42,821 bases of DNA from a virus: positions 1-42,821 of the IMG/VR virus record IMGVR_UViG_3300049445_000174; one strand, 5' to 3'. This document shows positions 6,777 to 13,949 of this stretch, one piece after another. The notes beneath the pieces were generated by a model. The model had not been told where the DNA came from. It saw only the letters and a list, made by a program, of their open reading frames with translations, and searched no databases. Each line of letters starts with the position of its first letter. Positions within the stretch are counted from its first letter, which is position 1. The position numbers and the translations under genes are program-made.

Positions 6777-6778
6777 CC

Positions 6779-7366
6779 ATGCCGTCGCCGGAAGATGCTG
6801 GCCTGCTGCAGGGGCTGCTTGAGGCGGTCGACGCGGTGGCCGGTGAGCTGCAGACGAAGTGGGGCGTCGGGCGGCTAGAGCTGCTGGTCGGGGTCGACAG
6901 CGCCGATCTGCTGGCGCGGTTCCGCAGGCAGCAGGCCACGTGGAGCACGACCCTGCAGGCCGCATGGCAGGCGGACCCGCTGCCCGCCGATCTGCTGGCC
7001 GCGGCGCAGGCGAAAGCGGCGTCGATGCAGCGCGCCTGGCGGGCGTTGGACGCCCACGCCGAAGAGGCCGGGCGCAGGCCGATAGCGCCATGGGTTTGGG
7101 AGGTTCCGCTGGCGGGTGGCCGGGTCGCGGCGCTGGTGCAGACCGAGCCTGAGGTCGCCCTGGTGAAGGCCGGGGGGCGGTGGGTGGATGTCTACACGGC
7201 CACTGACATCGGCCACCTGATCGACGCCTTGCCGGAGGCGTTTGGCCGACCGGCCCCGGCGCCGGTCAGGACTGAGATCACCAACACCTTGGGCGCGGCG
7301 CCGTTCGACGTGGCCAAGGGCGATGACATCCTGTTCGGCGGGCCGAAGCAGGAGGCCACCCGATGA
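6779..7366 (+). CDS. Hypothetical protein, 195 aa
   Basis: ATG 6779 follows an AAGGGAA ribosome site. The N-terminal 110 residues are helical and Ala/Gln/Leu-rich (LLQGLLEAVDAVAGELQ, RFRRQQATWSTTLQAAW). The C-terminal part looks beta-rich (IAPWVWEVPLAGGRVAALVQ, ALVKAGGRWVDVYTATDIGHL). It has no signal peptide or catalytic motif that I know. The stop overlaps the GcrA-like start by four bases (ATGA), so the two are probably translated together. Confidence 0.6.
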   Translation: MPSPEDAGLLQGLLEAVDAVAGELQTKWGVGRLELLVGVDSADLLARFRRQQATWSTTLQAAWQADPLPADLLAAAQAKAASMQRAWRALDAHAEEAGRRPIAPWVWEVPLAGGRVAALVQTEPEVALVKAGGRWVDVYTATDIGHLIDALPEAFGRPAPAPVRTEITNTLGAAPFDVAKGDDILFGGPKQEATR

Positions 7367-7827
7367 TCTGGACGAAAGCGCAGGCCAAGGTGCTGGTGAC
7401 CGGCTGGCAGGCCGGGCTGAGCAGCGGCGAGATCGCCCGGCAGATCGGCGGCGAGGCGACCCGTAACGCCGTGGCCAGGAAGCGGGTCAGGCTGGGGCTG
7501 CCCGCCCGCCGCGGGGCGCTGGTGGTGGTGGCCATGCAGGTGAACGGCAGGCGCTCGGGAACGGGATTGCGGGCGCTGCCGAACCCGAGCGGCGGGCGCC
7601 CCAAGGGCGTGGCGATGGCGCATCGGCTTGGCCCGCTGCCGGGCTCGACGCCGCGGCCCTGGACGCTGCGGCTCTACGGCGAGTGCTGCTTTCCGGTGGC
7701 GGGCCAGGGCGCCGACACGCTGAGCTGCTGTGAGCCGGTCGAGGTTCCGGCGGGCCTCTACTGCTGGCGGCACAAGCGCATCTTGCGGGGCGAAAGCCTG
7801 CTTGACGAAAACCTGCGCACGCTTTGA
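7363..7827 (+). CDS. gcrA: GcrA-family cell-cycle regulator homologue
   Basis: A 154-residue protein with the GcrA layout. Residues 2-47 (IWTKAQAKVLVTGWQAGLSSGEIARQI, then TRNAVARKRVRLGL) are the helix-turn-helix with the family's TRNAV-x-K-x-x-RLGL recognition helix. A proline-rich linker follows. The C-terminus has the conserved cysteine/histidine patch (CCFPV, SCCEPV, YCWRHKRI). GcrA binds sigma70 and activates promoters carrying methylated GANTC sites in Alphaproteobacteria. As the last early gene before the packaging genes, it may switch host sigma70 to phage late promoters. Family call is firm; the phage role is inference. Confidence 0.85.
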   Translation: MIWTKAQAKVLVTGWQAGLSSGEIARQIGGEATRNAVARKRVRLGLPARRGALVVVAMQVNGRRSGTGLRALPNPSGGRPKGVAMAHRLGPLPGSTPRPWTLRLYGECCFPVAGQGADTLSCCEPVEVPAGLYCWRHKRILRGESLLDENLRTL

Positions 7828-7865
7828 CACCGACCAGCCTGAACCTTCCCGGACAGGCGACAGCG

Positions 7866-8057
7866 ATGGCCAACCCGAACACTCAACCGCGTGACCCGAT
7901 TGTGCAGACCGGCAGCGCCGGGACGGCGGGCGGGTCGGTCAAGAACGCCAGCGCCGGGCGGGTGAAGTCGATCAGCGGCGGCGGCGCCAACTTCACCAGT
8001 CAGCGGGATATGAAATCGGGCTACCCGGTCCCTGACAGCCCTTACGGCAAGGGCTGA
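7866..8057 (+). CDS. Small glycine/serine-rich protein, 63 aa
   Basis: The ATG at 7866 is preferred to a TTG at 7824; it is preceded by GGACAGG. The product is low in hydrophobic residues, rich in Gly, Ser and Asn (TGSAGTAGGSVKNASAGRVKS) and ends SPYGKG, so it is probably disordered. It lies just before the small terminase. I do not recognise it; a minor virion or packaging accessory protein is possible. Confidence 0.5.
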   Translation: MANPNTQPRDPIVQTGSAGTAGGSVKNASAGRVKSISGGGANFTSQRDMKSGYPVPDSPYGKG

Positions 8058-8079
8058 TCGCAGGCGCGGCGCTGTCACC

Positions 8080-8547
8080 ATGTCGCGTGGCCTTGTTGAG
8101 GTTCTGCCCCGCCGCCCGGTGACCTACTCGGATGAGGTCGCCAGCGTGATCTGCGAGACGGTGGCGACGACGCCCAGAGGTCTCGATTGGCTGAGCGCCA
8201 ACATGCCGGGGTTTCCGGCTCCGAAGACGATCCACAGGTGGCAGGCGGCGCACCCGGAATTCCGGCAGTCGCTGGCGTTCGCCAAGCTGCGGCAGGCCGA
8301 GTTGCTGGTCTATCAGGCGCTTGAGATCGCCGACGACGACAGCCAGGACACCGAGGTCATCGAGCGGCGCAACGGCGACACCGAGACGCGGTTGAATTTC
8401 GAGTTTGTCGCGCGCTCGAAGCTGAAGGTCGAAACCCGCTTGAAGATCGCCGGGAAGCTGGACCCGAAAAAGTGGGGCGAGCACATCGACGTGGACGCCA
8501 CCATCGGCTTCACCCGCCAGGAAGACGCCCTAGAGCATCTGCGGTGA
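8080..8547 (+). CDS. Terminase small subunit
   Basis: A 155-residue protein of the Sf6-like small-terminase type. An N-terminal helix-turn-helix (VICETVATTPRGLDWLSANMPGFPAPKTIHRWQAAHPEFR) is followed by a long helical region with QAELLVYQALEIADDD and a C-terminal RSKLKVETRLKIAGKLDPKKWGEH, the usual oligomer-forming segment. It recognises phage DNA for packaging and hands it to the large subunit, whose gene starts seven bases downstream. Confidence 0.85.
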   Translation: MSRGLVEVLPRRPVTYSDEVASVICETVATTPRGLDWLSANMPGFPAPKTIHRWQAAHPEFRQSLAFAKLRQAELLVYQALEIADDDSQDTEVIERRNGDTETRLNFEFVARSKLKVETRLKIAGKLDPKKWGEHIDVDATIGFTRQEDALEHLR

Positions 8548-8553
8548 CCGGCC

Positions 8554-10149
8554 ATGGCCAGCGTCATCATCCAGCCCGTCAGGATGTCTGAGGAAGAGAA
8601 GGGGCTGCGGCAGCGCTACAAAGATGAGCTGCCCTACTTCGCGCAGGAATGCCTGCGGATCAGGCCGAAGAGCGGCGAGCTGCTGCCGTTCCGGTTCAAT
8701 GGCGTGCAGAGCTACGTGCACGGCCAGCTAGAGGCCCAGAAGCGGGCCTCGGGCAAGGTCAGGGCGCTGATCCTCAAGGCCCGCCAGGAGGGCGTCAGCA
8801 CGCTGATTGGCGCCCGCTACTACCATCAGGCGATCCACCGCCGGGGCTGTCAGGTGTTCATCCTGACGCACGAGCAGGATGCGACGAACAACCTGTTCGG
8901 GATGGTCGAGCGGTTTCAGAAACACAACCGCCCCGGTCTCGCGCCCACGGTCGGCGCCAGCAATGCCAAGGAGCTGTATTTCCCGCGTCTCGACAGCGGC
9001 TACAGCGTCGGCACGGCAGGCTCGAAAGCGGTTGGCCGCAGCAAGACGATCCAGCTTTTCCACGGCTCCGAAGTGGCCTTCTGGCCGAATGCGAAAGAGC
9101 ATTTTGCAGGCGTGGTGCAGACCGTTCCCGATCTGCCAGACACGGAGATCATCTTCGAAAGCACCGCCAACGGGTTGGGCGGGGAATTCGCGGATCGCTG
9201 GGGGCAGGCGCAGGCCGGGGAGGGCGACTATCAGGCGATCTTCGTGCCGTGGTTCTGGTCGCTGGATTATCAGCGCCCGCCGCCACTCGATTTCGAGATC
9301 AACGAGGAGGAGGAGGATTACGCGCGGCTCTACGGCCTGTCGGTGCAACAGATCGTCTGGCGCCGCGCCAAGCTGGCTGAGTTGGGTGACCCGAGCCTGT
9401 TCAGGGCTGAGTATCCGGCCAACGCCGCTGAGGCGTTTCAGGCTACCGGGCATGACGCTTTCATCCCGTCGCAGCTCATCCTGCAGGCCCGTAAGCGAGA
9501 CTGTGAGGCCATCGGCAGTCTGATCCTCGGCGTCGATCCGGCGCGGTTCGGCGACGACGCTTTCGCTATCGCTTGGCGGCGGGGTCGCAAGGTTGAGAAG
9601 GTTGAGCGGCGCTACAAGCTGGACACCGTGCAGGGGGCCAACTGGGTCAAGCAGATCATCGAGCAGGACAGCCCGGCCAGGGTGTTCATCGATCTGGGGA
9701 ACATGGGCGCGGGCGTGGTCGATCTGCTCAAGGATTGGGGCGGCGCCTACGAGAAGCTGACCGAGGGCGTCAACTTCGGCGGGGCGCCGCAGAACCCGCA
9801 TCAGGTGACTGGCAAGGGGGAGCTGGTGCCCGGCCCGCGCAACCGGCGGGCGGAAATGTGGATGCGGTCGAAGGCGTGGCTGCAGGATGAAGGCGGGGCT
9901 GACATCCCCGATCTGGACAGCCTGCAGGCCGACGCCGTGGCTCCTGGCTACCGCTACGACGCGCGGCAGTTTCTGGTGCTTGAGGGCAAGGAAGAGATCA
10001 GGAACCGGGGGCTGCGCTCGCCGGACGGGTGGGATGCGGTCGCGCTGACCTTCGCGGCGCCGGTCAAGGCGGTGAGCGAAGAGGACGCCAGCGGCAGGCC
10101 CTGGCGGCGCAAGGGGCGGGGTGGGTTCGCGTCCCTGTGGGGGGCCTGA
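8554..10149 (+). CDS. Terminase large subunit (packaging ATPase-nuclease)
   Basis: A 531-residue DNA-packaging motor. The ATPase domain has a Walker A-like KARQEGVST (residues 75-83), a hydrophobic strand TIQLFHGSEVAFW in the Walker B position and IIFESTANG. The C-terminal RNase H-like nuclease has LILGVDPARFGDD (Asp328), VFIDLGNMGAG and DGWDAVALTFA, which supply the acidic metal ligands. It translocates DNA through the portal and cuts concatemers. The ATG at 8554 follows the small-subunit stop closely. The gene ends just before a convergent leftward island. Confidence 0.9.
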   Translation: MASVIIQPVRMSEEEKGLRQRYKDELPYFAQECLRIRPKSGELLPFRFNGVQSYVHGQLEAQKRASGKVRALILKARQEGVSTLIGARYYHQAIHRRGCQVFILTHEQDATNNLFGMVERFQKHNRPGLAPTVGASNAKELYFPRLDSGYSVGTAGSKAVGRSKTIQLFHGSEVAFWPNAKEHFAGVVQTVPDLPDTEIIFESTANGLGGEFADRWGQAQAGEGDYQAIFVPWFWSLDYQRPPPLDFEINEEEEDYARLYGLSVQQIVWRRAKLAELGDPSLFRAEYPANAAEAFQATGHDAFIPSQLILQARKRDCEAIGSLILGVDPARFGDDAFAIAWRRGRKVEKVERRYKLDTVQGANWVKQIIEQDSPARVFIDLGNMGAGVVDLLKDWGGAYEKLTEGVNFGGAPQNPHQVTGKGELVPGPRNRRAEMWMRSKAWLQDEGGADIPDLDSLQADAVAPGYRYDARQFLVLEGKEEIRNRGLRSPDGWDAVALTFAAPVKAVSEEDASGRPWRRKGRGGFASLWGA

Positions 10150-10166
10150 AATAATCGCCCCGAAAA

Positions 10167-10240
10167 CTGGCCCGAGGATGAAAAGAGGGGGCCAGCCAAA
10201 ACCGTTTTCGATTTTTAAAATCGCCTTATGGCGCCTTTTG
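10167..10240. terminator. Hairpin cluster between the terminase and the leftward island
   Basis: Three structures fill the 218-bp gap where rightward and leftward transcription meet: CTGGCCC (10167-10173) with GGGCCAG (10189-10195); a perfect 15-bp AT-rich dyad CGATTTT-T-AAAATCG at 10209-10223; and CGCC-TTAT-GGCG followed by CCTTTT near 10222-10239. The last two have the shape of bidirectional terminators. No gene was seen in 10150-10367. Confidence 0.6.
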
Positions 10241-10367
10241 ATCTGGCTCTATGGAGACGCGCTGGCGCGGCGCCCCGGCCCCTGGCGATTTTCCGGCGCG
10301 GCGAAAAGCAGGGGGCTGCCGCCTGGCGGGCGGGAAAAGCGAAAACGGACCTCTGGCAGATGTGGCG

Positions 10368-10700
10368 CTAGCCGCGTCGGCGAGATTTCGGCGACCGGCT
10401 CTGTGGCGCGTTCCCATCGGGAGCGCAGTCGCCAGGGCCAGCCGAGGGGGCCTCAGCCGCGGCGACAGTGGCAGGGGATGGGGCGCCCTCAGGGCGCGCG
10501 CCCGCCAGCATAAGCGCCACCGCCAGCCGCACCGGGCCGGGGGGATCATAGGCGCCGGTTTCCCAACGCCGCACAGTCTGGCCGGGGTCGCGCCCGTCAA
10601 GCTGTAGTATGCGTCCGAGCTGTGAGGCGGTGAGCGGGCGCTTCAGGCCCCAGAGGCGCGCGAGCTGGGCGCGGGCGCGGGTGATATCGGCGCCGGTCAT
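10368..10700 (-). CDS. XRE-like helix-turn-helix protein
   Basis: A 110-residue leftward gene, last of the antisense island. Residues 1-65 (DITRARAQLARLWGLKRPLTASQLGRIL, then GQTVRRWETGAYDPPGPVRLAVALML) match the short XRE-type HTH proteins common in alphaproteobacterial phages, with the QTVRRWE recognition helix. The C-terminal 45 residues are low-complexity and likely disordered. It may regulate the island or the flanking late genes. A copy of the 75-bp intergenic element lies just upstream. Confidence 0.65.
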   Translation of the reverse strand: MTGADITRARAQLARLWGLKRPLTASQLGRILQLDGRDPGQTVRRWETGAYDPPGPVRLAVALMLAGARPEGAPSPATVAAAEAPSAGPGDCAPDGNAPQSRSPKSRRRG

Positions 10701-10737
10701 GCGCGAAAGGCCCTCCCGAGCCTCAGGGAAGCCCGCT

Positions 10738-10812
10738 GGGGGCTCTCACGCCCTCAGGCCCGCCACCGTCACCGGCTCGGGCCTTCGGGCGCTCAGGCGC
10801 GATGTCAGGGGG
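10738..10812. repeat. 75-bp intergenic hairpin element, copy 1
   Basis: One of three related elements, each starting directly after the stop codon of a leftward gene. The arms CGCCCTCAGGCCCG (10749-10762) and CGGGCCTTCGGGCG (10778-10791) pair except for one 2x2 internal loop. The 15-base loop has a further CCG/CGG pair. The flank GCGCGATGTC is conserved in all copies. See copies 2 (11265) and 3 (12188). Confidence 0.85.
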
Positions 10813-11013
10813 TCAGTCGGCGAGGGTCGCCGGGCGTGCGTCAACTGCTAGCCCGCCACCGTCCCCTAGCAGGGCGGTTTCAAGGTCACGGATGACGGCG
10901 CGGACTTCGCCGATTAGGTCAGCGGCGGCGCCGTCTGAACGCATATCGCGTTCAAGCGTGCGCAGCGCCAGCACGCTGCAGCGTGAGGCGTCCAGCAGGC
11001 TGCGCCGGGTCAC
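10813..11013 (-). CDS. Hypothetical protein, 66 aa
   Basis: A leftward gene whose ATG overlaps the stop of the preceding gene by four bases (ATGA). The product is mostly helical (CSVLALRTLERDMRSDGAAADLIGEVRAVIRDLETALL) with no cysteine pair pattern or membrane span. I do not recognise it. Translational coupling and the position directly before element copy 1 support it as a real gene of the island. Confidence 0.5.
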   Translation of the reverse strand: MTRRSLLDASRCSVLALRTLERDMRSDGAAADLIGEVRAVIRDLETALLGDGGGLAVDARPATLAD

Positions 11014-11228
11014 GCTGCAGCCCCTTTCAGGATCAGGGCTAGGGCGCGGTCGCGTAGCCTATAGGGGTCAGGGCGCCCGGCTAGGCCTAGCGCCTCCATT
11101 GCGGCGGTCAGGGCGCTCTCAGGGTCATTCAGGCCCGCGTGGCGACGCATCAGGCCCGCGACTTGCTGCAGCACGGTTAGGGTGTGAAGTGATTTCGCCA
11201 CGGGTGTGGCGGATGTCGGGAGGGCCAT
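11010..11228 (-). CDS. Hypothetical protein, 72 aa
   Basis: I chose the ATG at 11228 because AAGGAA lies eight bases upstream; earlier in-frame ATGs at 11249 and 11261 would add residues read from the shared AGCTATGGAAA leader. The product is a helical, Ala/Leu-rich small protein (LTVLQQVAGLMRRHAGL, ALTAAMEALGL). Function unknown. It is third in the leftward island, after element copy 2. Confidence 0.5.
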   Translation of the reverse strand: MALPTSATPVAKSLHTLTVLQQVAGLMRRHAGLNDPESALTAAMEALGLAGRPDPYRLRDRALALILKGAAA

Positions 11229-11264
11229 TGCGGCAGGTTCCTTTTCCATAGCTAGGGGCACTAT

Positions 11265-11339
11265 GCCCCCACGCCCTCAGGCCCGCCACCGTCACCGGCT
11301 CGGGCCTTCGGGCGCACGGGGCGCGATGTCGGCGGGGGG
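11265..11339. repeat. 75-bp intergenic hairpin element, copy 2
   Basis: Arms at 11272-11285 and 11301-11314 are identical to those of copy 1, with the same 15-base loop. The flank GCGCGATGTC is conserved, while the base just inside it differs from copy 1 (CACGGG against CTCAG). The element begins directly at the stop codon of the 271-residue gene. Confidence 0.85.
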
Positions 11340-12155
11340 CTAGATCAGCGGCGCTTGATCCGGGTGGCGGAAGGCGACCCCTGCCCGCCAGTCGAGGGGG
11401 TCAGGCGCGTCGGGATCATCCTCGCGCAGCTCTTCCGCCTTGTCGGCGCGCAGCTCTTCCCGCGCCGCTTCGAAAGCTGGCCAATCGACGGCGTTTTCGC
11501 GGGCGCTATCAAGCTGGCCACAGTCGTCAGCTAGGCGGGAATAAATCGTCCAGCCGATTTCTTCCCCGTGCGGGTCGCGGGCCTCGGCGATGTCGAGGCA
11601 GGCGCGCAACAGTGTCCCTAGCTCATTGTGATCCCACTCGCGCAGCGGCTGGGCCAGCCATTCGTCTAGGTCGGCGCTGTAGTGCGAGGCGAACCCGGAA
11701 CGCGACGTGAAGCGCTCACGGATCACGGCGCCTAGCTCTTCGTGGCCCTCGGCTTTGGACATGGCGAAGAGGGCGCGGGCGGCGCTCACCGGGATGTCGG
11801 CGAAGATGCGATCCGTCTCAAAATTGTATTCCCGAGGGGATGTCAGGGCCTCGAATTTGAGGCGCAGCGGGAAGCCGAGGCGTTCGGACGCCTCATCGCT
11901 GAAAGCGTCGGCGTAGAGGGCGGCGACGGCCTGATGTGCGGCGCCGTAATCGGTGTGGCGGTAGAGCAATTCGCACAGCTCCGAGGCGGTCAGGCGCAGC
12001 GCTTCCGGGTAGGACATTTCGCCCCCCTCGCGTTCGTTTTCGGTCGCCTCCCATTCGCAGAATTGCTCTTCCTGATGGTCAATCTCGCCGCTGTATTTCG
12101 AGCCGTAGAACCCCTCAAAAGGGATGTTGATATTCAGATAGGTCGGCGCGGTCAT
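11340..12155 (-). CDS. Conserved-looking phage/plasmid protein of unknown function, 271 aa
   Basis: An acidic 271-residue protein beginning TYLNINIPFEGFYGSKYSGEIDH. The opening resembles proteins carried by proteobacterial plasmids and phages that start with a similar FYxSxYSxxID segment, but I know no function. The middle has Tyr- and Ala-rich helices (HTDYGAAHQAVAALYADAF), and the C-terminus is strongly acidic (EELREDDPDAPDPLDW), as in some DNA mimics; this is not enough to call antirestriction. The leader AGCTATGGAAA precedes the start, and that ATG would make a 5-codon peptide whose stop overlaps the real ATG. Confidence 0.65.
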   Translation of the reverse strand: MTAPTYLNINIPFEGFYGSKYSGEIDHQEEQFCEWEATENEREGGEMSYPEALRLTASELCELLYRHTDYGAAHQAVAALYADAFSDEASERLGFPLRLKFEALTSPREYNFETDRIFADIPVSAARALFAMSKAEGHEELGAVIRERFTSRSGFASHYSADLDEWLAQPLREWDHNELGTLLRACLDIAEARDPHGEEIGWTIYSRLADDCGQLDSARENAVDWPAFEAAREELRADKAEELREDDPDAPDPLDWRAGVAFRHPDQAPLI

Positions 12156-12187
12156 GTTCGGTTTTCCATAGCTGTTGACGGCCCCTC

Positions 12188-12264
12188 AGGGGGCTCTACG
12201 CCCTCAGGCGGGCCACCCTTCCGGGTTCCCGCCTTTGGGCGCTGCAGCGCGATGTCAGGGGCGT
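12188..12264. repeat. 75-bp intergenic hairpin element, copy 3 (covarying)
   Basis: Arms CGCCCTCAGGCGGG (12199-12212) and CCCGCCTTTGGGCG (12228-12241). Against copies 1 and 2, CCG has become GGG on the left and CGG has become CCC-type on the right, so pairing is kept although the bases differ. The loop pair G-C has also become C-G. The flank GCGCGATGTC is conserved. It starts at the stop codon of the 12265-12606 gene. Confidence 0.85.
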
Positions 12265-12606
12265 CTAGCAGGCGCACAGCCTGCCAATGACGGCGCGTGC
12301 GGCGGTGACCGCCTCGGCGCACATATCGGGCCAATAGTCGCCCGCTGTTACGAAGTCGGCGGCGCTGCTGTAGCAGCAGCCCCCCAGATAGTCGGACGCC
12401 AATTCGACGCCCTCGCGGCTGGCGCAAACCTCAACCGCAAACCAGTCATAGCGCCCGCTGTGGATGTCGGCGCAGAGCTGCGCGTCTGCGTCGTCGTCGC
12501 CGCTGCAAAAGTGGCCTTCGGGCGCGTCGAATTCGGGAAGGCGATAGGTTGCGAGGGTGAAGCCGTCGCGGTTCTCTACGTGGATCAATTCGCGGTCGCG
12601 GGTCAT
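12265..12606 (-). CDS. Conserved-looking small phage protein, 113 aa
   Basis: First gene of the leftward island. The ATG at 12606 is chosen by analogy with the 271-residue gene: both have AGCTATGGAAA-CCGA-CATGACC, with GGAAA as ribosome site; an ATG at 12618 in that leader would add four residues. The product has DYLGGCCYSSAADFVTAGDYWPDMCAEA near the C-terminus, with several cysteines, and an acidic GDDDADAQLCADI centre. I recall similar proteins in proteobacterial phages and plasmids, without known function. Confidence 0.6.
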   Translation of the reverse strand: MTRDRELIHVENRDGFTLATYRLPEFDAPEGHFCSGDDDADAQLCADIHSGRYDWFAVEVCASREGVELASDYLGGCCYSSAADFVTAGDYWPDMCAEAVTAARAVIGRLCAC

Positions 12607-12622
12607 GTCGGTTTCCATAGCT

Positions 12623-13114
12623 GTGGCGCCGGTTAACCCGGCTGAGCCGTCTACTTACAGCAAAATGACGTAACCACAAACCCTTTTCGTGGATGATGGT
12701 GAACGTGCGCCTTACGTGCGAGCGCGCGAGGCGCAGGGGGCGGATGTGCTGTCGGGACGTGGGGCAGATGGTCGCCTAGAACGCTGCCACAGCCTCACTA
12801 GCCACGGTTTCCGCCGCGCGCTCGTAACTCGCCGCCTGGCGTCCCGATTTTCTGACCGGCTCTCGACTGGCCGCGGGTCGGCGCAGGTGCTGCCAAGGCA
12901 GCTACACTCCTGAGGGGAACGCCGCCGTGATGTGCGGTTTCCCCCTCCGTTTCCCCTTCCCGCTTTGCCTTGACTGGCCGCGGGGCACGCTCTCACCCCC
13001 CGCGCCATGTCGCCCGCCTCTGCCCCATCGGCTGCGCCTCGGGTCGCCCTCAGAAAACGTCGCTTGCCGACCGGGGGTAGCCGGTTTTCAAGGCAGGGGG
13101 GGCGGGGGCTGTTA
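12623..13114. other. Non-coding region with promoter and hairpins
   Basis: About 490 bases with no supported gene between the divergent island and the next rightward genes. The left edge has the dyad GCCGG-TTAAC-CCGGC near 12628-12642 and must contain the island promoter. Further right are GCTGCC-AA-GGCAGC (12889-12902), a GGGGAA/TTTCCCC hairpin near 12914-12946, and an 8-bp pair TGCCTTGA (12966-12973) / TCAAGGCA (13088-13095) enclosing about 115 bases. A structured leader or small RNA is possible. No tRNA was seen. Confidence 0.45.
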
Positions 13115-13426
13115 ATGTCCGATACTCCACACGCACCGCACCCCAACCCGCCACACGCGACCGCCCCCCTGGCGACCACCGGCGACCCGCCCGCGGAATT
13201 CCCCTCGCGCGCGCGCCCGCGGGTGCTTGTTGCACCTGATCGGCTGCATGCGGGCCTGCGCGAGGCCTTGCACACGCACTATGCGCGCCTGCGCGAGCGG
13301 TATGAGCAGGGGCGCCGGCAGTGGCGGGTCGATCACCCGCTGGCCCCCGGCAGCATGTGGACCCCGGAAAGCATTGGCCTGCCCCCAAGAGGGAGGCCCG
13401 CAGATGCCGAGCAAGCTGAAGCCTGA
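13115..13426 (+). CDS. Hypothetical protein, 103 aa
   Basis: The ATG at 13115 is preferred to one at 13007, which would translate part of the structured upstream region. Residues 1-35 are Pro/Ala/His-rich and likely disordered; residues 40-90 form a basic helical segment (APDRLHAGLREALHTHYARLRERYEQGRRQW). There is no recognised domain. The 3' end overlaps the next start by 23 bases. It reopens the rightward late block after the antisense island. Confidence 0.5.
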   Translation: MSDTPHAPHPNPPHATAPLATTGDPPAEFPSRARPRVLVAPDRLHAGLREALHTHYARLRERYEQGRRQWRVDHPLAPGSMWTPESIGLPPRGRPADAEQAEA

Positions 13427-13697
13427 GCCGAAACCTGACGATCCCGACCGCCTGCGCCAGCATGCCGAGGCCGCACGGGTGGCTGAGGCGCTGCGCAGCC
13501 GTGGCCTGCCGGTGATGGGCGTCGATGTGGCGCTCGACATGGGCGAAGCCATCGGCGTGGCCTTCCGGCTGCCGAACGGCAGGGTGACCGCCTTCCGCCA
13601 CCCGAAAGCCGAAGCCCTGGCCGACCCCGGCCTGTTCGCCAGGGACTACGAGGACGCCTGCGAAGCGCTAGGCCGTGAGCCAGTCGCCGAGGCCTGA
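13404..13697 (+). CDS. Tandem paralogue 1 of a small alpha/beta protein family
   Basis: A 97-residue protein with GGGAGG ahead of ATG 13404. The core AEALRSRGLPVMGVDVALDMGEAIGVAFRLP (helix, GLPV turn, then strands) recurs in the next two genes, so the three are probably tandem duplicates. The N-terminus is Lys/Pro-rich; the C-terminus is acidic and helical. No known function. It sits between the first late genes and the portal, where phages often carry small accessory genes. Confidence 0.6.
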   Translation: MPSKLKPEPKPDDPDRLRQHAEAARVAEALRSRGLPVMGVDVALDMGEAIGVAFRLPNGRVTAFRHPKAEALADPGLFARDYEDACEALGREPVAEA

Positions 13698-13700
13698 GCG

Positions 13701-13949
13701 GTGTCCCTGGCCCCCGAAGCCCGCACTGAGGCTGACGCTTTCGCCGACAGCGTGAAGCTGGCGAGCCTGTTCAAGGCCGCTGGCCTGCCGGTCAGCGGCG
13801 CGCGGCATGACGGGGTGTCGCTGGCGGTTGGGTTTGTCACCCCGCGCGACGCCACCGCCCAGATCAGCGTGCCGTCCCTGAGCGCCACCCCCGACATCGC
13901 CATCCGCAGGCGCCTCGCGGCGATCCACGGTCAGCCGGGAGGGCTGTGA
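13701..13949 (+). CDS. Tandem paralogue 2 of a small alpha/beta protein family
   Basis: It starts at GTG 13701, three bases after the previous stop. The 82-residue product carries VKLASLFKAAGLPVSGARHDGVSLAVGFVTP, matching the helix-GLPV-strand core of its neighbours on both sides. The N-terminal extension is short and the C-terminus basic. Its TGA stop overlaps the next ATG by one base. Function unknown. Confidence 0.6.
   Translation: MSLAPEARTEADAFADSVKLASLFKAAGLPVSGARHDGVSLAVGFVTPRDATAQISVPSLSATPDIAIRRRLAAIHGQPGGL

Noticed and set aside
10738-12264. Integron-like attC cassette array
   Set aside because: Element spacing resembles gene cassettes, but the GTTRRRY / RYYYAAC ends of attC sites are missing and no integron integrase is present.
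12712-13275. 187-codon leftward frame in the non-coding region
   Set aside because: Arg/Ser/Pro-rich translation, no ribosome site, and it runs antisense into the 13115 gene.
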